Positions 17,069-26,202 of a DNA stretch of 64,000 nt are shown piece by piece. The position numbers and the translations under genes are program-made. The stretch covers positions 1-64,000 of the forward strand of contig CAZNMS010000003.1 of NCBI GenBank assembly GCA_964573505.1, written 5' to 3'. The notes beneath the pieces were generated by a model. That model was not told the DNA's origin. It searched no databases and saw only the letters and a list, made by a program, of their open reading frames with translations. The DNA comes from AM-0621 sp964573505 (GTDB taxonomy: Bacteria > Planctomycetota > Planctomycetia > Planctomycetales > Planctomycetaceae). Position 1 is the first letter of the stretch, and each line of letters starts with the position of its first letter.

Positions 17069-18181
17069 TCACTCAACGAACAGCGATGATTTGACCTGCG
17101 CAGCGCAACCAATGCGCTCGACTGTTGGGGCATTGCCGTAACTGTCGAAAGTCAGTTTGCATTGGCCGACCTGAGCGACGACAGCAGTGGCGTTCATCCC
17201 TTGTCGCAAGGCGAGACGGCTCTTGATTGGGGCGGATGAACGCCGCTGAGCACTGATTGCATTTGAAACGCCCGCAGTCTCAATTGACGACACGAATTCA
17301 CCAATGTGTTTCAGCGCGCTCTCATGTGGCAGCTTATGCCTTACATAAGGAGTCAGTACGGCAATGGGTTTCTTATTGGCAGCGAAGGTCTGCCATAGGG
17401 AGTCGCAGTAGCCTGTCACGGAGCCATGATGGCTGACTTTCACTGCCGCAGAAGCAAGTTGTGGCCGTTCCCATTCTCTCAGAATCTCATTCCAACTCGT
17501 CGCCTCAACATCGCCACCCAAAACAATTCGTGTCTTCCCAAATACGACGAGGAGCGCCATCGAAATCTTGTTGTGGTGTTGATGCGCAGAGTCGACACGA
17601 AGACGGCCCGAACCATCAAAGCAGCTTCTCAAGGCTTCTTCATAACGGTCGCTGGACGTTCCCGTCGGCGCCAGAGCCCAAATCTCGCACCCGGCATTCG
17701 AAGTTTGTGGCGCTGGATACAACTGCGTTCCGATCGTTGCGTTCTTCGGGCATATTCGCAGTGAACCGCTCGACTGCTGCTGTTTGAGCAGTCTGAAAAT
17801 TAGATCGAGTTCAGACGCATCGGCCTTCATTTGATTATTGCCAGCAGTGACGGCCTCTTGTTGGTGCGAGGTAATGATCCAGCTCAATCGCTGTGACGAC
17901 ATCACGGCAGGACGCCAAAACTGCTTGACCCGAAGGCCCGATAGCAACTGGCTCATACCGCGAAAATGGTCGCGGTGTGGATGAGTCAGACAAAGGAACT
18001 CAAGTTCTTCGACGCCTTGCGATCTGAGGAAATGCAACGCCCAATTGGAATCAGAATCACGGAGAGAGTGAGCAAAGCAATCAACGACACCCCATCCGCC
18101 ATCAGGCAACTTCAAGACAATGCTCTCGCCTTCGCTACCGCCAAAGACGTGCATTTCGAGTTGCCGGTCCTCAGTCGTCAC
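17069..18181 (-). CDS. ComEC/Rec2-type metallo-beta-lactamase-fold hydrolase
   Basis: A soluble MBL-fold protein of about 370 residues. The metal motif is LTHPHRDHFRG (H-x-H-x-D-H), preceded by LPDGGWGVVDCF, where this group has the first core Asp. Later come TRIVLGGDVEATSWNEI (bridging Asp) and VKVSHHGSVTGYCDSLW (metal-binding His), as in the hydrolase domain of ComEC. There are no membrane segments. The ORF begins at TTG 18187, but GTG 18181 has GGAG nine bases upstream and is preferred; ATG 18154 would also give a complete fold. It overlaps the preceding gene by about ten bases and is the last gene of a three-gene cassette. The substrate is unknown; nucleic acid, nucleotide or phosphodiester are plausible for this group. 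Codon use and base content differ from the chromosomal neighbours. Confidence 0.85.
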   Translation of the reverse strand: MTTEDRQLEMHVFGGSEGESIVLKLPDGGWGVVDCFAHSLRDSDSNWALHFLRSQGVEELEFLCLTHPHRDHFRGMSQLLSGLRVKQFWRPAVMSSQRLSWIITSHQQEAVTAGNNQMKADASELDLIFRLLKQQQSSGSLRICPKNATIGTQLYPAPQTSNAGCEIWALAPTGTSSDRYEEALRSCFDGSGRLRVDSAHQHHNKISMALLVVFGKTRIVLGGDVEATSWNEILREWERPQLASAAVKVSHHGSVTGYCDSLWQTFAANKKPIAVLTPYVRHKLPHESALKHIGEFVSSIETAGVSNAISAQRRSSAPIKSRLALRQGMNATAVVAQVGQCKLTFDSYGNAPTVERIGCAAQVKSSLFVE

Positions 18182-18755
18182 CGTCAAGTTCTCCGCCAGT
18201 GACGAGGGCCTCTAACTCCTGATTGAGCTGGCTCAATTCGGTGTCTGACATTGGCGTGTCAGGTATCGCTTCAAGGCGAATCTCAACCTTGCCATCGACT
18301 TCTACCGTCTCGCACCAAAACCGTCGGCGTTCCTTGATGCCAAGCCTGAAGAGTTCTGCAGCAGGATATTCACCATGCAGGACTTCGTCCGACTGGGACT
18401 TCAAAGTGACGTAGGCGATGTCACCCACGATCTCGTCCACGAAACCTTCAAGGCACTCCAAGACTCGCTCATTTGCGGCATTCTCTGCGTGACAAAGTTG
18501 TGCCTCTAAGGCTTGTGCTAGGCGAGCACTGCGCGAACCTGCGTACTCCCACTCTTCAAAACTGGCTTGCTGGATGCGTCCCAGATTGGGCTGAGTCACC
18601 TCTTTGGAAAGAAGCGACAGGCAACTCTTATACAAGCCTTTTGGGTCATTGCGGCCAAACCGGCCTACGAGAACGGGTGCCTCTTGAACTTCCACCCAAA
18701 ACGACTTTGGGCTGGATGTTCGCGATCGAGCTTCAAATGCACTTGTTGGATTCAT
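18171..18755 (-). CDS. Unknown protein, predicted small beta-barrel near the C-terminus (cassette gene 2)
   Basis: No family that I can name. From ATG 18755, with AGGAG seven bases upstream, it has 194 residues. The first 95 or so are mixed and partly helical (RLAQALEAQLCHAENAA). Residues about 105-165 (ECLEGFVDEIVGDIAYVTL ... GEYPAAELFRLGIKERRRFW ... VEIRLEAIP) have the alternating-strand pattern of a small OB- or S1-like barrel, and the tail is acidic and helical (DTELSQLNQELEAL). It overlaps gene 1 by 23 bases and gene 3 by about 11 bases, so the three genes are almost certainly co-translated. Base composition is closer to AT-rich than the surrounding genome. The barrel assignment is inference from sequence pattern. 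Confidence 0.75.
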   Translation of the reverse strand: MNPTSAFEARSRTSSPKSFWVEVQEAPVLVGRFGRNDPKGLYKSCLSLLSKEVTQPNLGRIQQASFEEWEYAGSRSARLAQALEAQLCHAENAANERVLECLEGFVDEIVGDIAYVTLKSQSDEVLHGEYPAAELFRLGIKERRRFWCETVEVDGKVEIRLEAIPDTPMSDTELSQLNQELEALVTGGELDGDD

Positions 18756-19443
18756 CGCGTGCTCCTGAAACGACGGTGTTGATCTTTGCGTCGTCAATCA
18801 TGCGGCGACTAGCAATCTCGGCCTTGTCTAAAGCCCGCTGGCACTGTCGCGCAAGATTTAGGATGTCAGTTTCATCTAGGGCAATACTGAGGCTGTGGTT
18901 GCCATCGCGGCTGTCGTAATTCAATCGCATGACGAATGCGACAACCGCACCATCAACCTTCAGATCTTCACCGTCGTCATTAAAGACCGGTCGAATGTCG
19001 GTGACGATTCGAATTCCTTGCAGCAAGTTGGCATGGTCGTAAGCCAGATCGAGTGCCTTAGAAACGGTGCGAATCGATGGCGACTGAAGCAGCTTATGAA
19101 GCTGCGGTTCGACTTCCTCGTTCCAACAACGCTTCTCAGCCTCGGCCCACTCAGGTTCTGCCCGACCAACCCCGTCCCGAAGACCCTCAAGAACCTCTTC
19201 GACCGACATTTCCCGCTGACGGATAAGCTGGACCAACGCAAAAATCGGTCGCATCAAAGCATTAACCTGAGCGTCATCCTGCAGAACTTCGAAGACGGCC
19301 AAGTGCAGTGTTTGGGGAGCAAGCGGCAACGGTAAAAGCGAAGCCAGCTTTTCAATGACTCGCCGGAGATTCTCAGCACCAATCTCGTAGATCACCCTGA
19401 GATCGCGAAGCTGCGATGAGCTGATCTGAATCTGAGATGGCAT
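18733..19443 (-). CDS. Unknown protein with helical N-half and COMM-like C-terminus (cassette gene 1)
   Basis: I do not recognise this 236-residue protein. The N-terminal 140 residues are predicted mostly helical (LRVIYEIGAENLRRVIEKLASLL, ALMRPIFALVQLIRQREMSVEEVLEGL). The C-terminal part, about 145-215, reads as three strands and a long helix (RIVTDIRPVFNDD ... VVAFVMRLNYDSRDGNHSLSIALDETDILNLARQCQRALDKAE). That is the layout of the eukaryotic COMM domain (two or three strands, then a helix after a D/E-x-x-x-L motif), and the overall size also fits a COMMD protein. This is a pattern resemblance only. It starts at ATG 19443 with no strong Shine-Dalgarno, is first in the cassette, and overlaps gene 2 by 23 bases. 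Confidence 0.75.
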   Translation of the reverse strand: MPSQIQISSSQLRDLRVIYEIGAENLRRVIEKLASLLPLPLAPQTLHLAVFEVLQDDAQVNALMRPIFALVQLIRQREMSVEEVLEGLRDGVGRAEPEWAEAEKRCWNEEVEPQLHKLLQSPSIRTVSKALDLAYDHANLLQGIRIVTDIRPVFNDDGEDLKVDGAVVAFVMRLNYDSRDGNHSLSIALDETDILNLARQCQRALDKAEIASRRMIDDAKINTVVSGARDESNKCI

Positions 19444-20084
19444 TTGACGTCTTTAGATGAATGAAGCACCGCGACCGAAGTTTGTGGGCGGGCAATCTAC
19501 GACCAAGAGGAATGATTTCAAGATGCTCAGGCGGCCCGAATTCCAAGATGGCTGCCATTACTAGACCCGCAACATGGGCGACTCGATATGCAACAGACTT
19601 CGATCGACTGTGTGCAAGAACTCATAGCAAGTGGCATCAAGTTACCAATCGCAGCGTTCGAAAATGCATGCAGCGACTCCAAGCCGTTGAACCAATGACG
19701 CTTCCACCGAGTTTTTTGATGCCACGAAAGGAACGCGGTTATTGCTTGGCAGGATGAGCCCGGACGTAATTTCAAAATGATGACTTCGGGAAGTAATTCG
19801 ATCCGCAAGCTGCAGTCGCTGAGCCGTTTGTTGGTTCAAGAAGCTGTTTCAGGTTTGATTGAGAATTGAATTCCCTATCACGGCGTCTGGCCGACCTCTT
19901 CTTGGAGAGGACTCTCAGAGGGCCATGCGGTGTAAGCGATTCGTCGAGTGGACTCGAAAAGGCGATGCGACGAGCACGGATTGAAGACGCGATGCTCGCC
20001 GGTCTGACGGGGCCTGCGGCTTGTCGTCGGAGGACGCTATCGTCCGCCGCCTTTGATCCCCGCACGCATACAGGAGGAAGCGTC
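19444..20084. other. Divergent intergenic region, AT-richer, no gene recognised
   Basis: Lies between the start of the minus-strand cassette and the preferred start of the plus-strand kinase. Promoters for both must be here. Overlapping open frames exist on both strands (for example 19527-19808 minus, 19461-19757 plus, and the kinase frame itself back to 19866), but none has a recognisable product or good ribosome site. Roughly 19450-19865 has the same lower GC look as the cassette and may hold decayed accessory sequence. Confidence 0.45.
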
Positions 20085-23000
20085 ATGCCGGTACCGTCTG
20101 ATCCTCGGCGACATTCGCAGTCACAAAAATTACAGCAACCGCAACAGAGACCGCAGGACGACGAGCAAACGATCGCGTCTGATTCCGCTTCGGTCGGTCC
20201 CGACGAACGGACGCTCGGCGATCAGACGATGGTTGACGGGACGATGCAGGCAGCGCCGGGCACGAGTCCTTCGCAGTCGTCTCAGCCAGTGCGGCATCAG
20301 CGGCATGACGATGATGCGGACGATGCAACGCTCGGCGATCAGACGTTTGCGGACCCGAGTCTCGCTCCGAATGCGGCAGCGTCGGGCGACGACGGGACGT
20401 TGATGGATGCGGGCCTTGCGGGTTCGATCGAGCCGCGCATTGAGTCCGACACTGACGCGACTCTTGTGTCCGAGGTCGAGCCGATCTCGAAGTCAAAGCC
20501 TTATGTCAGCGAGTCCTTCAACGACGACGCGACGCTTGCGAGTGTCGCTGATGGGCACGCTGCTGCTGACGACGGCACGCTCGCAAATGATGTGAGCGCG
20601 GCGGCTGACAATGATCGCACTCAAGGCGCAGACGCGCCGAATGAACCGCCGCCGGATGCGACTCTTCCCGGTCCGCATGCGCGAGCGGCAGCACCGACGG
20701 ACGATCGAACGCTCGCTCAACCGGACGATGCCGATCCCGATTGCACTCAGATTCAAGCAACGGGCATGACTGAGCCGGATCGCGATCAGACGGTGCTAGA
20801 AGGCACCGGGGGAATCGCAGAGTCGTTTGACCCCGACGCAACTCAGATCTCGCAAAATGACGGCAAAGGAGCGACGCAATCGTCGCAACGAAAGCCGCCG
20901 CGCAAGCCGGGCGTGCATGAGACGGCCGATCGCTGGGAGGCGACTCAGCGGTACTCGCTCGTTAGCAACTTTGCGCGCGGCGGACTCGGGCAGATATGGC
21001 TTGCGAATGACACTCGGCTGCGTCGCGAAGTGGCCTACAAAGAGATGCTGCCGGCGGGGCTCAAGAACCGCGCGGCGCTCGAACGCTTTCTGGAAGAAGC
21101 GCAGATCACCGGGCAGCTCGAACATCCCGGCATCATGCCGATCTACGACATCGGCTATCAGCCGAACGGCGCGCCCTTCTATTCCATGAAGCTCGTGCGC
21201 GGTGAGACGTTCGAAAAGCACATCGCTGCTTATCACGAATCACCGAAGGACGATCCCGAGCGGCCGATCAAGTTCCGCAAGCTGCTGCGTCAGTTCATTG
21301 ATATCTGCAACGCGCTGGCGTTCGCGCACGATCGCGGCGTGCTGCATCGAGACCTCAAGCCGCTCAACGTGATGATCGGTGCGTTCGGCGAAACGCTCGT
21401 GCTCGACTGGGGCCTCGCAAAAGTGATGGATCTCGCGAGCCCGGCGACTGACGATCAAGCGCCTGTCACAACAAGTACATCAAGTCTCGGAGAAGGCGAC
21501 GCGACGCTCGTGCAAACCGAAGGACCGGTGACGCAGGTCAGTGTCGGGCAGAGTCAAACGCACGGCGGAGCAACGGTCGGCGGCGGCACGCGCGGCGGCA
21601 CAATGGCCGGCACTCGCAAGATGATCTTCACCGACGTCCGCTCGATCGGCAGTCAGACGATGATGGGCTCGGTGATGGGTACTCCGGCTTACATGCCCCC
21701 CGAGCAAGCGACGGGAAAGCTCGATGAACTCGACCCGCGCAGCGACATCTATTCGCTCGGCGGCATCCTCTACAAACTGCTGACGAATCAGCAGCCGATC
21801 GAGAAAGGCAAGATTCAGGAAGTGCTCGATCGCGTTATCAACAACAAGATCATCCCGCCGCGCCAGCATGATCTGAGCATCCCCGCCGCACTGGCTGCGA
21901 TCGCGATGAAGGCACTCGCGAAGCTGCGCGACGACCGCTACTCAAACGCGCTGCTGCTCGCTGCCGACGTCGAAGCATGGATGGCGGACGAGCCCGTTTC
22001 GTGCTTCGAAGATCCGCCATTGGTCAAAGCGCGGCGCTGGGTGAAGAAGCATCGCACCGCCGTCACGACAACCGCCGCGATTGCCGGAGTCATCATCGTC
22101 GGCTCGATTGGCTCTGCATGGCTGAAAGCTGCAGAACTCAGTCGCCTGCGCAACGTCGCGCAAGTCGCGCTGCGCGATGCAGAGTCGTCGGCGAATCAGC
22201 GCGACTTCAAAGCCGCTCGGCAGACGCTGACGCAAGCGATTGGCCGCGTCGCCGATAAGGCCGAACTGAGCGACCTCAAGCAGACGCTCGAAAGTCAGAT
22301 GTCGCTCTTCGAAGAACGGCGCGTCGATTCATTGAGACGCGATGCGGTCAGCAAGCTCGAAGCCGCCGAGACCGACATTGAACACGGTCGCTACGACGAT
22401 GCTCGCGCTTCGCTGCTCGCGTTGCAGACGCTGCTCAATGAGGAAGCGGCGTTGAAGGAGCAGCTCGGCGTCACTCAGCAGCGCTTGCGGTTTGTGGAAG
22501 CTGCGATCGCCGAACGCGCGCAGATCGCTCATACGCAAAAGACCTTTGAGCAATTCCGGCGCGACGTCGACACCGTTCGTGCGCGAGGCAGCTTGCTCGA
22601 ACTCGAAGACATCGACGACGACGCGAAGCAAGCACTTGCGAGCGGGCAAGTGGCACTCGCGGCCTTTGCTCTCGATCAAGCTGAGCCGCTCAAGGTCGCT
22701 CCGCAGCACTTCGATGCTGAGCAGTTTTGGGTCAAGCAGCACAAAGAACGCACCGGTCAAACTCCGCTCGAAGCGTTGCGGGAAGACGCCTTTGAGACGT
22801 TGCTGATCATGGCCGAGATGCACGTGACGCTCGCTCGAAATGCTGCAGCCGACGAACAGAAAGCCGCTGCCGAGCAAGCTCTGAAGCGATTGGCACAAGC
22901 AGAAGCGATCGGGCTGAAGTCACTTTCGTTACATGCTCGGCGCTCGGACTATCTCAAGCTTGCTGATCAAGCCGCAGAAGCCGCGAAGTCACTCGCGATC

Positions 23001-24578
23001 GCTCAAGCGATGACCGCTGAATCGGCGCTCGACAACTTCATGCTCGGTGAATCACTGAGAAAGCAGCAGCGCTATCAAGAGGCACTCAGCTTCTACTTGA
23101 AGGCTCAGCAGCAAGACCCGGATCACTACTGGGTGCAGCACTGCACCGGGCTTTGCTACCTGCAACTGAATCAATCGGTCGCGGCGGCAAGCTGCTTCTC
23201 GACGTGCCTCTCGCTGCGTCCGACGTTTGCATGGCCGCACATGCTGCGCGGCTTCGCGTATGCCGAGATGCGGGACTTCGACAGTGCCTATCGCGACTTC
23301 GATCAAGCACTCGTGCTCGACGGCAAGCTCTACAACGTCTTCATCAATCGCGGTGCGTCGTATCTCAAGCAGCAACGCTTTGAGGAAGCACTCAAAGACT
23401 TTCAAAAGGCTGCCGAGCTCAAGCCGGACGCTGCGAAGCCGTTGATCAACATTGCCGTCGTGCATCGCGAGCACGCTCGGCGCTTGATCGAAGAGCCCGA
23501 AGCATTCGATGCGGCGGCCACTCCGCAGCAAGTCGCGCAACGTCGCGTCATGCGCGAAGCGGAGATCGGCAAACGGCTCGATCTCGCACTCGCAGCACTT
23601 GCGAGTGCTGCTGAAGCCGAGCGTGCTCCCGCTCATCCCGCGATTCATCAACTGCGAGCGTCGATCTTCGAAATGCAGACGAACGACCCGCTCGCGATCG
23701 AAGCCTTTCAACGACACATCAAGCTCGAACGAGAGCCCGACCGATTGGCGAACAGTCACAACTCGCTCGGCAAGCTTTACTCGCGGCAGCGCGAATTCAT
23801 GAAGGCACTCGACGCTTTCACCGCTGCAAACAAGCTGCAGCCGAAGCGAGCGGACGTCGTCTATCAACTCGGTGAAACGCATCTGCAACTCGGCAACTTC
23901 GACGCTGCGATCAAGTCGTTTCAGCAGTTTCAGAAGATGGTCAATCTGACGATCGAAGATCAGATCACGAATCCGGAACTGCTCTACTCGGGCATTGCGA
24001 CGGCGTATGACGCGCTCGGCAAGAAGAACGAAGCGATCGAGTACTACACACTGGCGCTCGTCTTCGATCGTTCGCAGGCAGTGCCGCTGACAAAGCGCGG
24101 ATGGAGCTACGTCACGCAAGCCAATCGGCTCGCTCAGAAGGACTTCGAAGAAGCAACGCAGCTCAATCCCGACAACGCCGATTCATGGACCGGACTGGCT
24201 TACGTTCAAGCGAGTACCGGCGCGTTGAAGGAGTCGCTCGCGAACGCGCAACGAGCTGCTCAGCTCGCGGTGAAGCAAGCGAATGATCCGGCGATCGGAG
24301 TCAAAGCATGGCCGCTCTTTTTCAACGTCGCTGAGGTCTACGGTCGCTGTCATCAACGCTTGAAGCTGATCGGTGCTCCGGCAGAAGCCGACTTCAAACT
24401 GGCCGAGCAAATGGGACTGCAACTGCTGAAGCTGACCCTGCAAGTCACTGCGAAGGAACCCGACGCAACCGCGCGAGAGAAACTCATCCGCGCGATCTCA
24501 GGCGCAATGGAAAGCAGTGACGATCTGAAGTCCCTGCGTGAAACATCGGCCTATGCGGAAGCCTTCAAGAAGCAGTGA
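20085..24578 (+). CDS. Membrane Ser/Thr protein kinase with D-x-T-rich N-terminus and TPR tail
   Basis: A PknB-like kinase of 1497 residues. ATG 20085 has a perfect AGGAGG seven bases upstream, so the longer frame back to 19866 is rejected. Residues about 26-262 are low-complexity with about fifteen D-x-T-[L/M/Q] units (DERTLG, DDATLG, DDGTLM, DDRTLA). The kinase domain (about 290-620) shows the Gly loop FARGGLGQIW, the ATP lysine in VAYKEM, catalytic HRDLKPLN at 421-428, and LDWGLAK in place of DFG. Its activation segment is unusually long (about 80 residues, Thr/Gly-rich, itself containing GDATLVQTEG) before GTPAYMPPEQA. A membrane helix lies at about 657-680 (TAAIAGVIIVGSIGSAWL), then coiled coil, then TPRs from about 1000 to 1430, probably outside the cytoplasm. 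The partners are unknown; the TPR face may bind extracytoplasmic proteins. Confidence 0.92.
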   Translation: MPVPSDPRRHSQSQKLQQPQQRPQDDEQTIASDSASVGPDERTLGDQTMVDGTMQAAPGTSPSQSSQPVRHQRHDDDADDATLGDQTFADPSLAPNAAASGDDGTLMDAGLAGSIEPRIESDTDATLVSEVEPISKSKPYVSESFNDDATLASVADGHAAADDGTLANDVSAAADNDRTQGADAPNEPPPDATLPGPHARAAAPTDDRTLAQPDDADPDCTQIQATGMTEPDRDQTVLEGTGGIAESFDPDATQISQNDGKGATQSSQRKPPRKPGVHETADRWEATQRYSLVSNFARGGLGQIWLANDTRLRREVAYKEMLPAGLKNRAALERFLEEAQITGQLEHPGIMPIYDIGYQPNGAPFYSMKLVRGETFEKHIAAYHESPKDDPERPIKFRKLLRQFIDICNALAFAHDRGVLHRDLKPLNVMIGAFGETLVLDWGLAKVMDLASPATDDQAPVTTSTSSLGEGDATLVQTEGPVTQVSVGQSQTHGGATVGGGTRGGTMAGTRKMIFTDVRSIGSQTMMGSVMGTPAYMPPEQATGKLDELDPRSDIYSLGGILYKLLTNQQPIEKGKIQEVLDRVINNKIIPPRQHDLSIPAALAAIAMKALAKLRDDRYSNALLLAADVEAWMADEPVSCFEDPPLVKARRWVKKHRTAVTTTAAIAGVIIVGSIGSAWLKAAELSRLRNVAQVALRDAESSANQRDFKAARQTLTQAIGRVADKAELSDLKQTLESQMSLFEERRVDSLRRDAVSKLEAAETDIEHGRYDDARASLLALQTLLNEEAALKEQLGVTQQRLRFVEAAIAERAQIAHTQKTFEQFRRDVDTVRARGSLLELEDIDDDAKQALASGQVALAAFALDQAEPLKVAPQHFDAEQFWVKQHKERTGQTPLEALREDAFETLLIMAEMHVTLARNAAADEQKAAAEQALKRLAQAEAIGLKSLSLHARRSDYLKLADQAAEAAKSLAIAQAMTAESALDNFMLGESLRKQQRYQEALSFYLKAQQQDPDHYWVQHCTGLCYLQLNQSVAAASCFSTCLSLRPTFAWPHMLRGFAYAEMRDFDSAYRDFDQALVLDGKLYNVFINRGASYLKQQRFEEALKDFQKAAELKPDAAKPLINIAVVHREHARRLIEEPEAFDAAATPQQVAQRRVMREAEIGKRLDLALAALASAAEAERAPAHPAIHQLRASIFEMQTNDPLAIEAFQRHIKLEREPDRLANSHNSLGKLYSRQREFMKALDAFTAANKLQPKRADVVYQLGETHLQLGNFDAAIKSFQQFQKMVNLTIEDQITNPELLYSGIATAYDALGKKNEAIEYYTLALVFDRSQAVPLTKRGWSYVTQANRLAQKDFEEATQLNPDNADSWTGLAYVQASTGALKESLANAQRAAQLAVKQANDPAIGVKAWPLFFNVAEVYGRCHQRLKLIGAPAEADFKLAEQMGLQLLKLTLQVTAKEPDATAREKLIRAISGAMESSDDLKSLRETSAYAEAFKKQ

Positions 24579-24607
24579 TCGGAACCCGCCGCAGCCCGAG
24601 AGGACTC

Positions 24608-24664
24608 GTAGCATGGACGCCTACGTCCGTGCGAGTCGCTCTCGGACGTCGGCGTCCGAGCTAC
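24608..24664. repeat. 57-bp GTAGC...GCTAC palindromic element
   Basis: Bounded by GTAGC and GCTAC, with paired inner arms GGACGCC/GGCGTCC and GGACGTAG-like segments. It lies between the converging kinase and ruvB genes. The same core (GCATGGACGCCTACGTCCGT, then GTCGCTCTCGGACGT) is found at 62914-62990 with 26 extra bases in its centre. Confidence 0.8.
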
Positions 24665-24729
24665 AGCGACACAATCGAGAGATTCGCGCACGACGTGCGA
24701 ATTGGTGCCGAACTGCGAAGCGCGGCTCT

Positions 24730-25821
24730 TCAGAACAACTGCCCCGGAGCACGTTGCTCAGCCGGCTGAAGTCCGAGATGCGTTAAGGCGTCGGCAGTGA
24801 TGATGCGACCGCGCGATGTGCGCTGAATGAAGCCCAGTCGGAGTAAGAATGGTTCCACTTCGTCTTCGAGTGTGTCGGTCGGCATGTTGAGGCTATGCGC
24901 GATCGACTGAATGCCGGCGGGGCCTCCGGCGAAGACGCGCATGAGCGTCTTCAAGTACTTGCGATCTTGCTCGTCCAGTCCGAGCGGATCCACTTCTTGC
25001 ATCGTCAGCGCGTCTTGCGCGACGGCGAGAGTGATGTGCCCCTTCGCTTTGACGATCGCGAAGTCACGCACCCAGTGCAGCAAGTTGTTCGCGATACGCG
25101 GAGTCCCGCGCGCACGACGCGCGATCTCGAAAGCCGCATCCGGGTCAATCTGTGCCTTCAGCTTCCCGGAGTTCTTCGTGACGATCGTTTGCAGTTCTTC
25201 GACGGTGTAGAAGTCGAGATGCAGTCGATTCACGAAGCGATCACGCAACGGCGCCGTCAGCATGCCACTGCGAGTCGTCGCCCCAATCACCGTGAACGGC
25301 TCGAGCGGCATGTTGATCGTTCGCGCGTTGAGCCCTTCTCCCAATGTGATGTCGACGCGGAAGTCCTCCATCACCGGATAGATGAACTCCTCGACGGTCG
25401 GCGGCAGACGATGAATCTCGTCGATGAAGAGAATGCCGCCCTTCGGTTGATTGGTCAGATAAGGCAGCAAGTCCTTCGGCGCGGTCAGCACGGGCCCCGA
25501 AGTGATCTGCACATCAACGCCGAGTTCCTTCGGGATAACGGTCGCAAACGTTGTCTTGCCGAGCCCCGGCGGTCCGTCGAACAACAGATGCCCGAGCGGC
25601 TCTTTGCGCATGCGCGCGGCATCAATGAGGATCTGCAGACGTTCGACAACTTTCTTCTGCCCGACGACATCGACCAATCGCTGCGGACGAAGTTGCTCGT
25701 CGTAGCTTTGATCGTTCATGTCGAGACTGCCGGACGTATTCAACGCCCCGATGTCCGCTCCGCGTTGAGCGTCTTCATCGTCGTCGTTGTCGTCGCCTCG
25801 AATGACGGTCGTGCGTGCCAT
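24730..25821 (-). CDS. ruvB: Holliday junction branch-migration ATPase RuvB
   Basis: The hexameric motor of RuvAB, which drives Holliday junction branch migration in recombination repair. The 363 residues contain Walker A GPPGLGKTT, Walker B ILFIDEIHRLP, the RuvB hairpin region VEEFIYPVMEDFRVDI, sensor 1 VIGATTRSGMLTAPLRDRF (arginine finger in LRDRF), sensor 2 GTPRIANNLLHWVRDFA, and a C-terminal winged helix ending TSRGRIITADALTHLG. The first 35 residues are an acidic extension not seen in most RuvB proteins; ATG 25719 (MNDQSYDEQLRPQRL) would give the common form. Neither start has a strong ribosome site. ruvA and ruvC are not in the window. A yebC-family gene lies upstream on the same strand, as is common near ruv genes. 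Confidence 0.96.
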   Translation of the reverse strand: MARTTVIRGDDNDDDEDAQRGADIGALNTSGSLDMNDQSYDEQLRPQRLVDVVGQKKVVERLQILIDAARMRKEPLGHLLFDGPPGLGKTTFATVIPKELGVDVQITSGPVLTAPKDLLPYLTNQPKGGILFIDEIHRLPPTVEEFIYPVMEDFRVDITLGEGLNARTINMPLEPFTVIGATTRSGMLTAPLRDRFVNRLHLDFYTVEELQTIVTKNSGKLKAQIDPDAAFEIARRARGTPRIANNLLHWVRDFAIVKAKGHITLAVAQDALTMQEVDPLGLDEQDRKYLKTLMRVFAGGPAGIQSIAHSLNMPTDTLEDEVEPFLLRLGFIQRTSRGRIITADALTHLGLQPAEQRAPGQLF

Positions 25822-26202
25822 GAAAGCTGATTTCAGTGAGGGAGTGGAATTAAAACGACACGCAGAGCGACAGCATTAACGAACTCGAAACATCGGACTG
25901 ACTTGCCGTCTTCCTTTTGGAGTGCGGTGATTCATCACCGCTTTCCTATTCGGCGGAGCCGTCTTTATCTGTCGCCCGAGTTGAATTGAGTGTTTAACGG
26001 CAAGCCGAAGGCGACGGCGTCAGGCTTGATGGCAAGCCGATCGAACACCGTCGCCTTCGGCTTGCCGTTAAACAAGAAAGCTTCAATCCGCGCTTGATTG
26101 GCACATCTCGTCCTCGTGCAAAAAAGAGCGGCTTCGCCGCAGATGGAAAACGGCGATGAATCGCCGTACTCCAAAATGGCGCGACCTCACGACGAAGCTC
26201 TC
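25822..26202. repeat. yebC-ruvB spacer with a perfect 26-bp inverted repeat
   Basis: GTTTAACGGCAAGCCGAAGG at 25992 begins a 26-base arm (25992-26017) that is perfectly complementary to 26048-26073, separated by 30 bases that hold another GGCAAGCCGA copy. A second, looser inverted pair, built on GATGAATCGCCGTACTCCAAAA near 26152-26175 and TTTTGGAGTGCGGTGATTCATC near 25915-25936, brackets it. No gene is seen. The ruvB promoter, if separate, must lie in this spacer. Confidence 0.8.

Noticed and set aside
23052..24119. Minus-strand 355-codon frame opposite the kinase TPR region
   Set aside because: Antisense shadow of regular TPR codons; the true frame carries clear TPR helices.
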